From assembly GCA_013336225.1 (NCBI GenBank), contig JAAXUC010000010.1, forward strand, positions 1 to 37,725: a DNA stretch of 37,725 nucleotides, written 5' to 3'. Both the position numbers and the translations under genes were made by a program. Positions 7,106 to 15,381 of this stretch are shown in pieces. The notes beneath the pieces are model-generated. The model made no database searches. It saw only the letters and a program-made list of their open reading frames with translations, and was not told the DNA's origin. Positions within the stretch are counted from its first letter, which is position 1, and each line of letters begins with the position of its first letter. The stretch comes from Candidatus Moraniibacteriota bacterium. Lineage in GTDB: Bacteria; Patescibacteriota; Minisyncoccia; Moranbacterales; GWC2-37-73.

Positions 7106-7627
7106 ATGCTTACAAAAAGTCAGAAAATTGAGCTTGTTAAAGAGCTTACAGAAAAAATCAAGGCTGCAAAATCAACAATTTTTGTTGATTATAAAGGGCT
7201 TGCGGTTAAAGACTCAACAGAACTTAAGAAATCCTTGAGAGCTGCTGGTGTTGAATATATCGTTGCTCGCAAAACACTTTTCGACATTGCACTTAAAAAT
7301 GCAGGAATCGAAGGTGTTAGTATCAAAAAAATGGAAGGTCAAGTTGCTTTATCTTTTTCAAACACTGATGAAGTTGCTGGAGCTAAAATCATTGATACGT
7401 TTGCAAAAACCAATGAGCATGTGAAATTCCTCGGTGGAGTTCTCGGACAACAAGTCATGAGCGCTGCTGAAGTTAAGGCACTAGCTAAGATTCCTTCAAA
7501 GGAACAATTGTTGGGACAATTGGTTGGAACATTGAATGCTCCGATCTCTGGTTTCGTCAATGTATTGGCTGGCAACTTACGCGGATTGGTCAATGTGCTT
7601 AATGCTGTAAAAGAGCAAAAAGCGTAA
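7106..7627 (+). CDS. rplJ: 50S ribosomal protein L10
   Basis: A 173-aa protein forming the base of the ribosomal stalk; it binds 23S rRNA near the GTPase centre and carries L7/L12 dimers. The sequence follows the family: KIELVKELTEKIKAAKSTIFVDYKGLAVKDSTELKK, then YIVARKTLFDIAL, VALSFSNTDEVAGAKIIDTFAK and a helical C-terminus that binds L7/L12. The length is normal. An L10 leader with attenuator precedes it and rplL follows after 90 bases, the usual order. A weak AGGA lies upstream of the ATG. Confidence 0.97.
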   Translation: MLTKSQKIELVKELTEKIKAAKSTIFVDYKGLAVKDSTELKKSLRAAGVEYIVARKTLFDIALKNAGIEGVSIKKMEGQVALSFSNTDEVAGAKIIDTFAKTNEHVKFLGGVLGQQVMSAAEVKALAKIPSKEQLLGQLVGTLNAPISGFVNVLAGNLRGLVNVLNAVKEQKA

Positions 7628-7674
7628 TTGGTGTATATAATTTATTTTAATTTAATGTTTAAGGTTTTGTCTTT

Positions 7675-7711
7675 AAAGCTGAAAAGCTGAAAAGCTAATG
7701 CCTAAAAAGCT
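7675..7711 (+). repeat. AGCTAATGCC word repeat upstream of rplL
   Basis: AAGCTGAAAAGCTGAAAAG runs directly into AGCTAATGCCTAAAAAGCT, just before rplL. The same core occurs at about 34190-34212 and, inverted, at 34098-34124. It lies in the rplJ-rplL gap; its role is unknown. Confidence 0.6.
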
Positions 7712-7717
7712 ACTATT

Positions 7718-8116
7718 ATGACTGAAGAAAAAAAGGACGTTGTGGTTCCTGCAAAATTTGAAAAACTTGTTGCAGAAATCGAAAAGATGAGTGTTTTGGA
7801 TCTTTCTGAGCTTGTGAAGGTTCTTGAAGAAAAATTCGGTGTTTCAGCTGCTGCTCCAATGATGATGGGAGCTGCTCCTGCTGCTGCAGAAGCTGCTGAA
7901 GAAAAATCAGAATTCGATGTTGAATTGACATCAGCTGGTGCACAAAAAATCAATGTAATTAAAGCTGTTCGTGAAATCACTGGTCTTGGACTTAAGGAAG
8001 CAAAAGACTTGGTTGATGCAGCTCCAAAAGTGATCAAAGAAAAGATTGCTAAGGCTGCCGCTGAAGATGTTAAAAAGAAGCTTGAAGAAGCTGGTGCAAC
8101 TGTAGTATTGAAATAA
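7718..8116 (+). CDS. rplL: 50S ribosomal protein L7/L12
   Basis: A 132-aa stalk protein, present in several copies on L10, that recruits and stimulates translational GTPases. It has the N-terminal dimerisation helices ([29 protein letters not shown]), an Ala/Met-rich flexible hinge ([19 protein letters not shown]) and the C-terminal globular domain ([44 protein letters not shown]). It is slightly longer than the usual 120-125 aa at the N-terminus. It is co-transcribed with rplJ and therefore under L10-leader control. Confidence 0.98.
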   Translation: MTEEKKDVVVPAKFEKLVAEIEKMSVLDLSELVKVLEEKFGVSAAAPMMMGAAPAAAEAAEEKSEFDVELTSAGAQKINVIKAVREITGLGLKEAKDLVDAAPKVIKEKIAKAAAEDVKKKLEEAGATVVLK

Positions 8117-8143
8117 TCCCACAGTTTTCACTGAGTTATTCCG

Positions 8144-8173
8144 AAAAAGACCTCGCAAGAGGTCTTTTTTTTT
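8144..8173 (+). terminator. Intrinsic terminator of the rplJL unit
   Basis: AAAAAGACCTC pairs with GAGGTCTTTTT around a short GCAA loop, followed by more T. Confidence 0.92.
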
Positions 8174-8255
8174 GTTTCTCTGGCTATTATCATGCCATGG
8201 CTTGACTTTGGAGGGAATATATTGTTAACTTGAATGTACTAAAGTCATATCTAAT

Positions 8256-8284
8256 TTGGTTGTTCTTTAACAATTTCATATAAA
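8256..8284 (+). promoter_or_regulatory. Promoter of the LysM gene
   Basis: TTGGTT at 8256-8261, 17 bases, TATAAA at 8279-8284. The start would be near 8291, followed at once by the SD AGGGGAGG. Confidence 0.65.
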
Positions 8285-8308
8285 ATCAAGCACAAGGGGA
8301 GGTTTGTC

Positions 8309-9232
8309 ATGAGAAAAATAATGTTACTAGTAGCGCTTTTCTGCGGGATGTTTATGTTTAATATAGCTTTTGCTCAAACCATGGAGTTTACTGTCAAAAA
8401 AGGTGATAATTTTTGGACATTGGCAAAAAAATATCAGGTCAATCATGCCGAGCTTATTAAGTTAAATCATAACAAGCTTCGAAAAGCTGGCAACCCAGAC
8501 CTGATTTATCCCGGGGATAAATTCCTTGTTGAGATTGCTGACAATGTCAAAGTCGAAAAGCAATCACAAAAAATAATTAGAAATGGCAATGTTGAGGATA
8601 TATCAACAAATGCCATCTTCAGCTCTTATGGAACAATGAATGCTGCTACGTCTTCAAATCAATCCAACCAGGGACCTGTTGTAGCCCAACAAAAAAAATT
8701 GACTGACGGGAATAAACTTTTCTTTATAGCTATCGTTGGAAGTTCACTATTGACCGGTCTTTTCTTGATGAAGCACAAAAGAAAGCGGATTTTTTGGCAC
8801 AGCAGATTTAAATTGCCTTCCAATGAGTTGAATCCTGTTGAAATTATTTGTGTGGATGATCCTTTTGAGATATTGCCAAAGCAGCAAATGCAAACAGGAG
8901 GAGTGCTGGATACGCCTAAACCAGAAGTCATGATTGTTGAGAATTTATTTCCTGATGTGGATTCTTTGGGTAAAAAGGTTGTTGGCATCACTGGTAAGAA
9001 TGAATTTTGTCTTACTGATGAATCAGGAGGAATGAAGGGTGATTGTAAGCATGTGGCTAGATTTATTGCTGATTTATATGGAAATAGATATAAAGAATTT
9101 GTCTTATATATCAAAAAACCAGTGCACAACATCTTTCAGATGCAATCGTTGAATGTTCAAGAAAGAAGTCAACTTGAAGGCTATATAGACATTATTTTGT
9201 CTCAAAAGATGCAAAAAAATGAATGTGCTTAA
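8309..9232 (+). CDS. LysM-domain cell-envelope protein
   Basis: A 307-aa exported protein. Residues 1-23 are a signal peptide (MRKIMLLVALFCGMFMFNIAFAQ). Residues 27-75 are one LysM domain (FTVKKGDNFWTLAKKYQVNHAELIKLNHN ... NPDLIYPGDKFLVE), which binds N-acetylglucosamine-containing glycan such as peptidoglycan. A membrane span follows at about 135-155 (KLFFIAIVGSSLLTGLFLM), then a basic KHKRKRIFW and a C-terminal domain of about 140 aa that I do not recognise. With LysM outside, that domain would be cytoplasmic if the span crosses once. The strong SD (AGGGGAGG) and own promoter and terminator suggest a single-gene unit. Confidence 0.85.
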   Translation: MRKIMLLVALFCGMFMFNIAFAQTMEFTVKKGDNFWTLAKKYQVNHAELIKLNHNKLRKAGNPDLIYPGDKFLVEIADNVKVEKQSQKIIRNGNVEDISTNAIFSSYGTMNAATSSNQSNQGPVVAQQKKLTDGNKLFFIAIVGSSLLTGLFLMKHKRKRIFWHSRFKLPSNELNPVEIICVDDPFEILPKQQMQTGGVLDTPKPEVMIVENLFPDVDSLGKKVVGITGKNEFCLTDESGGMKGDCKHVARFIADLYGNRYKEFVLYIKKPVHNIFQMQSLNVQERSQLEGYIDIILSQKMQKNECA

Positions 9233-9244
9233 TTATTACTTATC

Positions 9245-9274
9245 GGCCATGCGAAAAAATTCGCATGGCCTTTT
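9245..9274. terminator. Shared terminator between convergent genes
   Basis: Stem GGCCATGCGA/TCGCATGGCC with an AAAAAT loop and T tracts on one side, between the LysM gene and the convergent GHKL gene. Confidence 0.85.
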
Positions 9275-9280
9275 GTCTTT

Positions 9281-10528
9281 TTAAATGCAGAAGATGGTGT
9301 TGAGTTCTATTTTTTCGTCAGCTGAAAGTTCAATGATGGTGGCAAGAAATTCTGGAATTTTGTTTCTAGTCTCACTTTCAAGTACGACGCCTAGCAATCC
9401 AACAAGAAGTTTTTTTTGTTCTAAATTTAGAGAAGTGAAAATTCTGGGTTGCATTTCATAGAGAATTTTGATTGTCTGTTTCAGATTTTCTTTTGCATCT
9501 GGTGATATAATCTTTTTTTGTTCATATTCAAGCAGGAGTTGCTCGGCAAAACCCTTGAGAAATGGTCTTCTTTTGATGCGCAAAATGTTGGCCAATTTTC
9601 TTCGCATGAATCGAAACTGCGTGTCAGAGCGAGTGCCAGCAATGAGTGCTTCTTGTGATTGTGCAGGGTCGCTTTGAAAACTGAAGCCATCAAAATATGC
9701 GCTTTCAATAAAAAAACTGTGATAGAATTGCTCACCTTTATTCTTGATGGCTGTAGGCTCCTTCCAGCGTTCCTTGTGCTCTGAATTAAGATAGTAATAG
9801 CGAGACGGTTCATTGTTGAGACGCTGATCCCAGCGAATATAATACAGAAAAAATACCGTGTTGGTTTCAGGATGAACAAGCTCAAATTTTTCACTGTCTG
9901 CAATGTTTTTCGTATAATCAACAGGTACGCCATTAATGATAATTGCAAAATCTCGATGTCTGTTGAGAGCTAGAAACCAAGAGAACTCCTTGAGAATATA
10001 TTCCTGAAACTTGTCTTCCATTTGCGGGGCAGTGAGCGTATGAATGCCAGTGAAAGTCACAGTGGTACCAGTCTGCTCTGTGGTTTGATGGGGAGTGGCA
10101 TTCACTCCGGTATAGAGATTGATATTTTCAGCATTGGCATAAATTTCATAGGTCATTTTCGCTTTATTTTCAGTGTAAGTTGTTTTCCAAGAAGCATTCC
10201 TTGCAAAAGTGAAGAAGGTCAGTCGGCCGATGCCATTTTTGCCATGGATGGCTGAGAGATTTTTTTTTAATTTGTTTTCCAGGGCCTTTTTTGATTCGAA
10301 AAGCGGCTCAAATTTGTCTTGCAATTTGCCATGCGGAATGCCATAGCCGTTGTCAGAAATTGTGAGCAAGTCAATGTTCCCAAGGGCATCCGCAACGTAA
10401 TCAATTTTGATGATTGAGGCTTGCGCGTCAAAACCATTCCAAACATATTCAATCAGTGATTGGTGAGGTGCATATTTTTTCAGTGCAGCGCGGATGCCTT
10501 TGGCGGTGATTTGGATTTTTGGACACAT
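9281..10528 (-). CDS. GHKL-type ATPase (HATPase_c_3; MORC/Hsp90-like)
   Basis: A 415-aa protein with an N-terminal GHKL ATP-binding domain: N-box IEYVWNGFDAQ (Glu27, Asn31, Asp34), G1 box DNGYGI (59-64), and the ATP-lid G2 motif GKNGIGRL (96-103). The region to about 300 would be the transducer domain that follows GHKL folds in MutL, Hsp90 and MORC proteins; the C-terminal 110 residues are helical. No histidine-kinase motifs and no sensor domain are present. Such ATPases occur in prokaryotic conflict and DNA-repair systems, and the helical end resembles the linker that precedes an effector in longer relatives, so a lost C-terminal nuclease is possible. No partner gene is next to it. Function not assigned. 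Confidence 0.8.
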   Translation of the reverse strand: MCPKIQITAKGIRAALKKYAPHQSLIEYVWNGFDAQASIIKIDYVADALGNIDLLTISDNGYGIPHGKLQDKFEPLFESKKALENKLKKNLSAIHGKNGIGRLTFFTFARNASWKTTYTENKAKMTYEIYANAENINLYTGVNATPHQTTEQTGTTVTFTGIHTLTAPQMEDKFQEYILKEFSWFLALNRHRDFAIIINGVPVDYTKNIADSEKFELVHPETNTVFFLYYIRWDQRLNNEPSRYYYLNSEHKERWKEPTAIKNKGEQFYHSFFIESAYFDGFSFQSDPAQSQEALIAGTRSDTQFRFMRRKLANILRIKRRPFLKGFAEQLLLEYEQKKIISPDAKENLKQTIKILYEMQPRIFTSLNLEQKKLLVGLLGVVLESETRNKIPEFLATIIELSADEKIELNTIFCI

Positions 10529-10642
10529 TTGATTTTTGTTTACTCGAATTAGGCTGACTTTAAGCGTGGTAAATGAAATATTTTTTTAAATACCTTTTAA
10601 TAATAAGGTTTTTATGGGTTTTAGGCAAGAGAAAGCAATAAA

Positions 10643-10672
10643 AATGGGGCTGGCAAATTTTGCCGCCCCATT
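10643..10672 (-). terminator. Terminator of the phospholipase D-like operon
   Basis: AATGGGGC-T-GGCAA and TTGCC-GCCCCATT form a stem; read on the minus strand it is followed by TTTTTATT. It lies six bases after the last gene of the unit. Confidence 0.8.
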
Positions 10673-10677
10673 AAATT

Positions 10678-11016
10678 TCATTTGTCTACAATGAGACCCT
10701 CAATTTCGCTTGGCTTCTTGGGTTTTTGTTTCTTTGACCAAGGATTCTTTTTTTGATTTGATTTTTCAGCAGTGTTGATTGCATCTGGTTTACTGGTCGA
10801 ATCTGCTGGCTCAGTTTTTGCAGCTGTTGTTTTTGGCAGCATCTTTGGCTTTATCGGTGCCAGTGCCATAGACATGATCCCAATCAGCAGCGCCATGACT
10901 GACAGTAGTATGGCAGAATGTTCCATCATCTGAAAAAAAGAATCAATTTCGCGGTCAAATGCCAGACCAAATAATCCAGCAATAGCCATAATACAGCCTA
11001 TGCACTTTTGAATCAT
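10678..11016 (-). CDS. Small membrane protein, hypothetical
   Basis: A 112-aa protein with two predicted membrane spans (CIGCIMAIAGLFGLAF and AILLSVMALLIGIMSMALA) and a Lys/Pro/Ser/Thr-rich hydrophilic tail (about 45 residues, ending PSEIEGLIVDK). The start at 11016 is preferred over a longer upstream frame because AAAGGAGG lies five bases before it and the gene then begins 11 bases after the stop of the phospholipase D-like gene, as expected in an operon. The stop codon is TGA, which shows that UGA is not reassigned here. Function unknown. Confidence 0.65.
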   Translation of the reverse strand: MIQKCIGCIMAIAGLFGLAFDREIDSFFQMMEHSAILLSVMALLIGIMSMALAPIKPKMLPKTTAAKTEPADSTSKPDAINTAEKSNQKKNPWSKKQKPKKPSEIEGLIVDK

Positions 11017-11027
11017 TTCATCCTCCT

Positions 11028-12062
11028 TTATAGGATTGGGTAGAATATCTTGCTGAGAATCAAGATGATATAATCGATGAATCGCATTTTGTATTTTTGT
11101 GGTTTGAATAATTCTGAATTTTGTTTCCATTTTTTCACGACCAATGCAAGTTCTGACAATAGACTTTTTTCTTTGAAGAATATTCCAACTTCTGAGTTCA
11201 ATTGAAAGGAAGCCAAATCGACATTTTGCGAACCGATGAGGCCTTCCTCCTCATCGATAATGAGTAATTTAGCATGATTCATTTTTTTCGCCAAATAAAA
11301 TTTGACGCCCAGCGGGGAAAGCTTGTTCATATAATGCAAATTGATCGGATTCATGATCTCCAAATCAACCTTTTTGGGAATCAATATTTCCACACTGACG
11401 CCTCTGCGAATTGCACTGTCCAGCAGGGAGCTGAGCCAACGTGGCGGGGTGAAATATGGAGTGGCAATCAGAATGCTTTTTTTAGCATGGGAAATTTTTT
11501 CCACGTAATGACTTTTGAGTGTGTGAATGTTTTTTGTTGGCCAATGTTCAATGAGCCAAAATTTCAATTTGGAAGTCAATTTGCCATTTCTGAATTTCAA
11601 AATTTTGGGATTTTTCCCGCCAGCCATTTCGTAGGTATAGGCAAATGAACGCAGGAGTCTGCTTGTGATGCGTCCACTTATCTTTAGTTGCAAATCATTC
11701 CAATGCGTGAAGCGTTTTCCGATGTTGACCCCACCAATGAAAGCAATTCTTTTGTCGACAATCAACACCTTTCTGTGAATGTGCCTCAGCCAATGACTGA
11801 AAAAAATGAGTTCAATGCCAGAGGCTTCCATGGAGTGTGCGATTTCATTTCTCAGATTCTTGCTGCCATAGGCGTCGGCCACAATCACCACTCGCACGCC
11901 TTCGCGGGCTTTTTGTTTCAATTTGCCAATAAAATCATGACTGGTTGTTGTGTCACGTTCAAAAATATACATTTCCAGATAGATGGATTTGGTGGCTTTG
12001 CCAATCTCTTCAATCATGGCATCCCAAGCCTTTATTGAGGTTGTATATAGTTTGTAGTGCAT
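11028..12062 (-). CDS. Phospholipase D-family protein, cardiolipin synthase-like
   Basis: A 344-aa enzyme with two HKD motifs: H96-R-K98-VLIVD103 followed by GGVNIG, and H263-A-K265-LLIID270 followed by IGSQNVD. Both halves of the PLD active site are therefore complete. In the family this fold joins phosphatidylglycerol molecules to cardiolipin or hydrolyses phosphodiesters. The N-terminal membrane spans of ClsA are missing, so it is closer to ClsB-like or general PLD proteins, and the exact reaction is not certain. It is the first gene of a two-gene unit. No promoter is evident between the upstream RND terminator and the ATG. Confidence 0.88.
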   Translation of the reverse strand: MHYKLYTTSIKAWDAMIEEIGKATKSIYLEMYIFERDTTTSHDFIGKLKQKAREGVRVVIVADAYGSKNLRNEIAHSMEASGIELIFFSHWLRHIHRKVLIVDKRIAFIGGVNIGKRFTHWNDLQLKISGRITSRLLRSFAYTYEMAGGKNPKILKFRNGKLTSKLKFWLIEHWPTKNIHTLKSHYVEKISHAKKSILIATPYFTPPRWLSSLLDSAIRRGVSVEILIPKKVDLEIMNPINLHYMNKLSPLGVKFYLAKKMNHAKLLIIDEEEGLIGSQNVDLASFQLNSEVGIFFKEKSLLSELALVVKKWKQNSELFKPQKYKMRFIDYIILILSKIFYPIL

Positions 12063-12086
12063 AGCCCCAGTTTAGCTGAAAAAGAT

Positions 12087-12113
12087 AAAAAGCGCCATGT
12101 GTTGGCGCTTTTT
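12087..12113 (-). terminator. Terminator of the RND efflux operon
   Basis: AAAAAGCGCCA-TGTG-TTGGCGCTTTTT, 14 bases after the stop of the RND gene on the minus strand. Confidence 0.88.
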
Positions 12114-12126
12114 GGTGTTTACTTTT

Positions 12127-15100
12127 TTACTCTTTTTCTTCCCATTTTTTGCCTTCAAATGTTTGATAGAGCAATGGAAAAATGATGAGCGTGAGGAAGG
12201 TTGAAACTGAAAGTCCAAAGATAATCGCCCAAGCCAAACCTTCCCAGACTGGATCGGCAATAATGGTGAGTGAACCTAAAATTGCCGTCAGAGAGGTCAA
12301 AAGAATCGGCAGCAATCGCACGCGCCCGGCTTCCATTAAAGCGGCTGAGAGTGGCATTTTTTGCTCCTTAAGCTCATCAAGATAAGCCAGATAGATGATG
12401 GCATTTTTAACCACAATACCAGCCAGCGCAATGACGCCGATCATGGAAGTGGCATTGAAATAAGTTCCTTTGGTTGCTCCTAAAATTGCAAATCCAACCA
12501 ATACGCCAATTAGGGCTAGTGGAATGGTGGCCATGATGAGCAGGGGAATGACGATTGAACGCAATTGAATGACCAGCACGAAATAAATCAGCAGCAGAGC
12601 AACACCCATGGCAGTTCCAAGGTCGCGGAAAATTTCCAAAGTCAATTTCCATTCGCCATCAATGTGCACGCTGACTTGCTGTCCAGCTGCACTTTCATAG
12701 GTCACACCCAGTGGAGACCAAGCAACAATTTTTCCGCTGCCATCACTGAGATGATAACCAAGAAGTTTTGGAAAAAGATCAAAGACTGCATATATGACAC
12801 TGCGCGCTCCCATTTCTCCGCTGACATAGACAACTTGCTCGCGAGAATCGGTGGCAATTTCACTTTGCATTGATAGCGGCTGCTCAATCAGTAATTCAGA
12901 AATTGGAACCGTGTTTTCATGGGCAGCCCTGACTGTGATGCGCGAAAGATCATTAGTTTCTTTGCGATCATCAGCTTGCATGCGCACAATCACAAACTTC
13001 TGTTCGGCTTGTCGTTGATCGTTATCAGTTGAAGAATAGCGGGCAACATTTAGGCCTGACAGGGAACTATGCAGCGTTTCAATGATGGTGGCTGGCGCGA
13101 TTCCGAGTCTGCCAGCTTTTTCAATGTCAATGCTGTATTGTTTTTCACTTGAGCGCTGCGCAATTGTTGTTTTCAAATCGACGATGCCAGGAATGTTTTT
13201 GGCAAATTGCTCGAGGTCTTGCGCGGTTGAATTCAGCAGCTGCTGGTCATTGCCTTGAACTTTGAGAAAAAAAGTGCTGCGCACTGGTGGTCCTGGTGGA
13301 TCTTCAACAACAGTGATTTTTGCATCAGGTTGCTTGGCCAAAACTTCTGCGGTCAAAACATCTCGCAAACCCAGTGCTAATTGTTCTGAAGTTTGTTTGC
13401 GATCTTTGTGAGAAGTCAGATTTATTTTCAAAGTTGCTTGATTTTCGCCTGAGCGCATGAAGCTTCCCTTGAAAAGACCATTGAAGTCTGAGATGGGAGC
13501 AGTGCCAATGAAATTTTCAACACTGACAACGTCCGCTGAATTCAATGCGCTTTTTTCAAGTTGCAAAGCCACTTCATTTGTTTTGACATAAGTGGCATAG
13601 CTAGGCATATCCAGATAGATGTAGAATTGCTCTTTGTTTGCTTTGGGTAGCATGCGAAATTGCACGATTTTAAATAGGGGCAACAGTAGTGATAGGAATA
13701 ACAACACTGCAGCTGAAGCGAGTACGATGTTTTTCTTACGTTTATTCTTGGTAAGCTCTCCAATTAATTGGGCATAGCGGTTTTCTATTTTATGAATTGA
13801 TTTCACAAAAATGTTTTCTTTTTCTTCTGATTTATGCGAAGAAAAAATTCCAGTAAGAGCGGGATTAATTGTGAAGGCAATTAAAAGTGAAACCAACAAG
13901 GTCACGGAAACAAAAAATGGAATCGGACTCATATATGGCCCCATCATGCCACTGACAAATGCCATTGGAATGAAGGCAAGCAAGATGGTGATGGTGGACA
14001 TGAACACGCCCATACCAACTTCATCCACTGCTTGCACGATCAAGGAGGATTTGTGTTTGCCAGGATTATTTTTGATGGTGCGATGAACATTTTCAATGAT
14101 TACGATGGCATCATCAACCAAGAGGCCAAGCGCCAGAATGAGAGCAAAGAGTGTGATGCGATTCACTGTTTGTCCAGCCAACAGCCCAATTCCAAAAGAG
14201 GTGAGCAGGGTCAGAGGAATTGAAATGGCTACAATCAATGAATTTCTCATCCCTAAAAATGCCATCAGAATGATCACCACAATTAAAATTGAAAAAATTA
14301 GATGCTTTGTGAGCGTGGAAATTTCTTCATGGGCCACTTCTCCATCATCGCGCATGACTGAAAAATTAACCAAAGAAAATTGATTTTGTTTTTCAGCAGT
14401 CGCAAGTTTTTCTCGCACAGCGCTGGTCACCGAGCTGATGTTGGCTCCTTTTATTTTGGCAATGGTCACATAGGCAACTTCTTTGGGCGCAGAATTTTTT
14501 TCGCTGACATGCACACTGCTGCTTATTTCACCGGGACCATCTGTGATGGTGGCCACATCTCCAAGGAGCAGCGGTTTGTCTTGACTGGCAATAAGCACGA
14601 TGTTTGCAGCATCTTTGGCGGATGAAATGCTGCCATTTACCCTAAGGATTTCTTTGTCAGTATTATTTTTTAATGACTCAGCTGTATAGACGCCATTGGC
14701 GCTGCGCAGCACGCCTATCACATCTGAAACTGCCAAATGATATTGCGAAATTTTCTCGCTGTTTAATTCAATTTGCAAGTTATTACTAAGTCCACCGATA
14801 ACGGAAATTTTTGAGGTTCCATCGACAAGCTTAAGTTGATCAGCCAAATCAAAAGCCAAATTTCGTAGTGCTTGTGGAGAACGATTTTCTGAAGTGAGTG
14901 CAATGCTGATAATGGGAACATCATCAGGATCCATAGTGACTAAGGATGCTTCACTAGCACCAATTGGTCTTTGATTGGCATTGTCTCGCAATTTCTGCGA
15001 AAGTGAAATTTTGGCATTTTCAGCTGGCGTGCCAACTTTGAATTGCACCATGGTGACACTTTGTCCGCCATCAAATGAATGAGAGCTGAGTTGATCAATG

Positions 15101-15381
15101 TTTGGAAGTTCACTGATAGCATCTTCTGTTGGACGCGTGATCAATTCTTGAACTTGCTGGGCACTGGCACCAGGAAAGCTGGTGGTGATAGTGAAAGCGG
15201 GCGCAACGATGTCAGGGTTGTACGCTTTTGGTATCAAGATGAAACTGCCTATTCCCCAAACAACAATAAAGAGCATGGCCAAAATGTTCAATTCCTTATT
15301 TTTGACGAATGTCCTGGCTAATTTTCCAGCAAAACCTATTTTCTTCTGTTTTTCTTCAATTGGCATATTAATTTGTTGCAT
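12127..15381 (-). CDS. RND-family efflux transporter (AcrB/HAE1 type)
   Basis: A 1084-aa proton-driven pump of the inner membrane. It has the RND plan: TM1 (ILAMLFIVVWGIGSFIL), a porter domain, TM2-TM7 with the proton-relay segment LALGLLVDDAIVIIENVHRTIK in TM4 (two adjacent Asp), a second porter domain and TM8-TM12 (GVALLLIYFVLVIQLRS, IGVIALAGIVVKNAIIYL). The length is normal. The gene overlaps the end of the membrane-fusion-protein gene by 14 bases, so the two are co-translated. The operon promoter contains a CsoR/CstR-like palindrome, which suggests export of a metal or reactive-sulfur-related compound, but the substrate is not readable from the sequence. No outer-membrane TolC partner is seen; CPR cells generally lack a classical outer membrane. 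Confidence 0.95.
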   Translation of the reverse strand: MQQINMPIEEKQKKIGFAGKLARTFVKNKELNILAMLFIVVWGIGSFILIPKAYNPDIVAPAFTITTSFPGASAQQVQELITRPTEDAISELPNIDQLSSHSFDGGQSVTMVQFKVGTPAENAKISLSQKLRDNANQRPIGASEASLVTMDPDDVPIISIALTSENRSPQALRNLAFDLADQLKLVDGTSKISVIGGLSNNLQIELNSEKISQYHLAVSDVIGVLRSANGVYTAESLKNNTDKEILRVNGSISSAKDAANIVLIASQDKPLLLGDVATITDGPGEISSSVHVSEKNSAPKEVAYVTIAKIKGANISSVTSAVREKLATAEKQNQFSLVNFSVMRDDGEVAHEEISTLTKHLIFSILIVVIILMAFLGMRNSLIVAISIPLTLLTSFGIGLLAGQTVNRITLFALILALGLLVDDAIVIIENVHRTIKNNPGKHKSSLIVQAVDEVGMGVFMSTITILLAFIPMAFVSGMMGPYMSPIPFFVSVTLLVSLLIAFTINPALTGIFSSHKSEEKENIFVKSIHKIENRYAQLIGELTKNKRKKNIVLASAAVLLFLSLLLPLFKIVQFRMLPKANKEQFYIYLDMPSYATYVKTNEVALQLEKSALNSADVVSVENFIGTAPISDFNGLFKGSFMRSGENQATLKINLTSHKDRKQTSEQLALGLRDVLTAEVLAKQPDAKITVVEDPPGPPVRSTFFLKVQGNDQQLLNSTAQDLEQFAKNIPGIVDLKTTIAQRSSEKQYSIDIEKAGRLGIAPATIIETLHSSLSGLNVARYSSTDNDQRQAEQKFVIVRMQADDRKETNDLSRITVRAAHENTVPISELLIEQPLSMQSEIATDSREQVVYVSGEMGARSVIYAVFDLFPKLLGYHLSDGSGKIVAWSPLGVTYESAAGQQVSVHIDGEWKLTLEIFRDLGTAMGVALLLIYFVLVIQLRSIVIPLLIMATIPLALIGVLVGFAILGATKGTYFNATSMIGVIALAGIVVKNAIIYLAYLDELKEQKMPLSAALMEAGRVRLLPILLTSLTAILGSLTIIADPVWEGLAWAIIFGLSVSTFLTLIIFPLLYQTFEGKKWEEKE

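Noticed and set aside
10678-10680. Recoded UGA (as in Gracilibacteria/SR1)
   Set aside because: TGA serves as the stop of the small membrane protein just before a terminator, and Trp is encoded by TGG elsewhere, so the standard bacterial code fits.
11016-11130. Longer N-terminus (to 11130) for the small membrane protein
   Set aside because: It would overlap the end of the phospholipase D-like gene by about 100 bases, and a perfect SD lies directly before the ATG at 11016.
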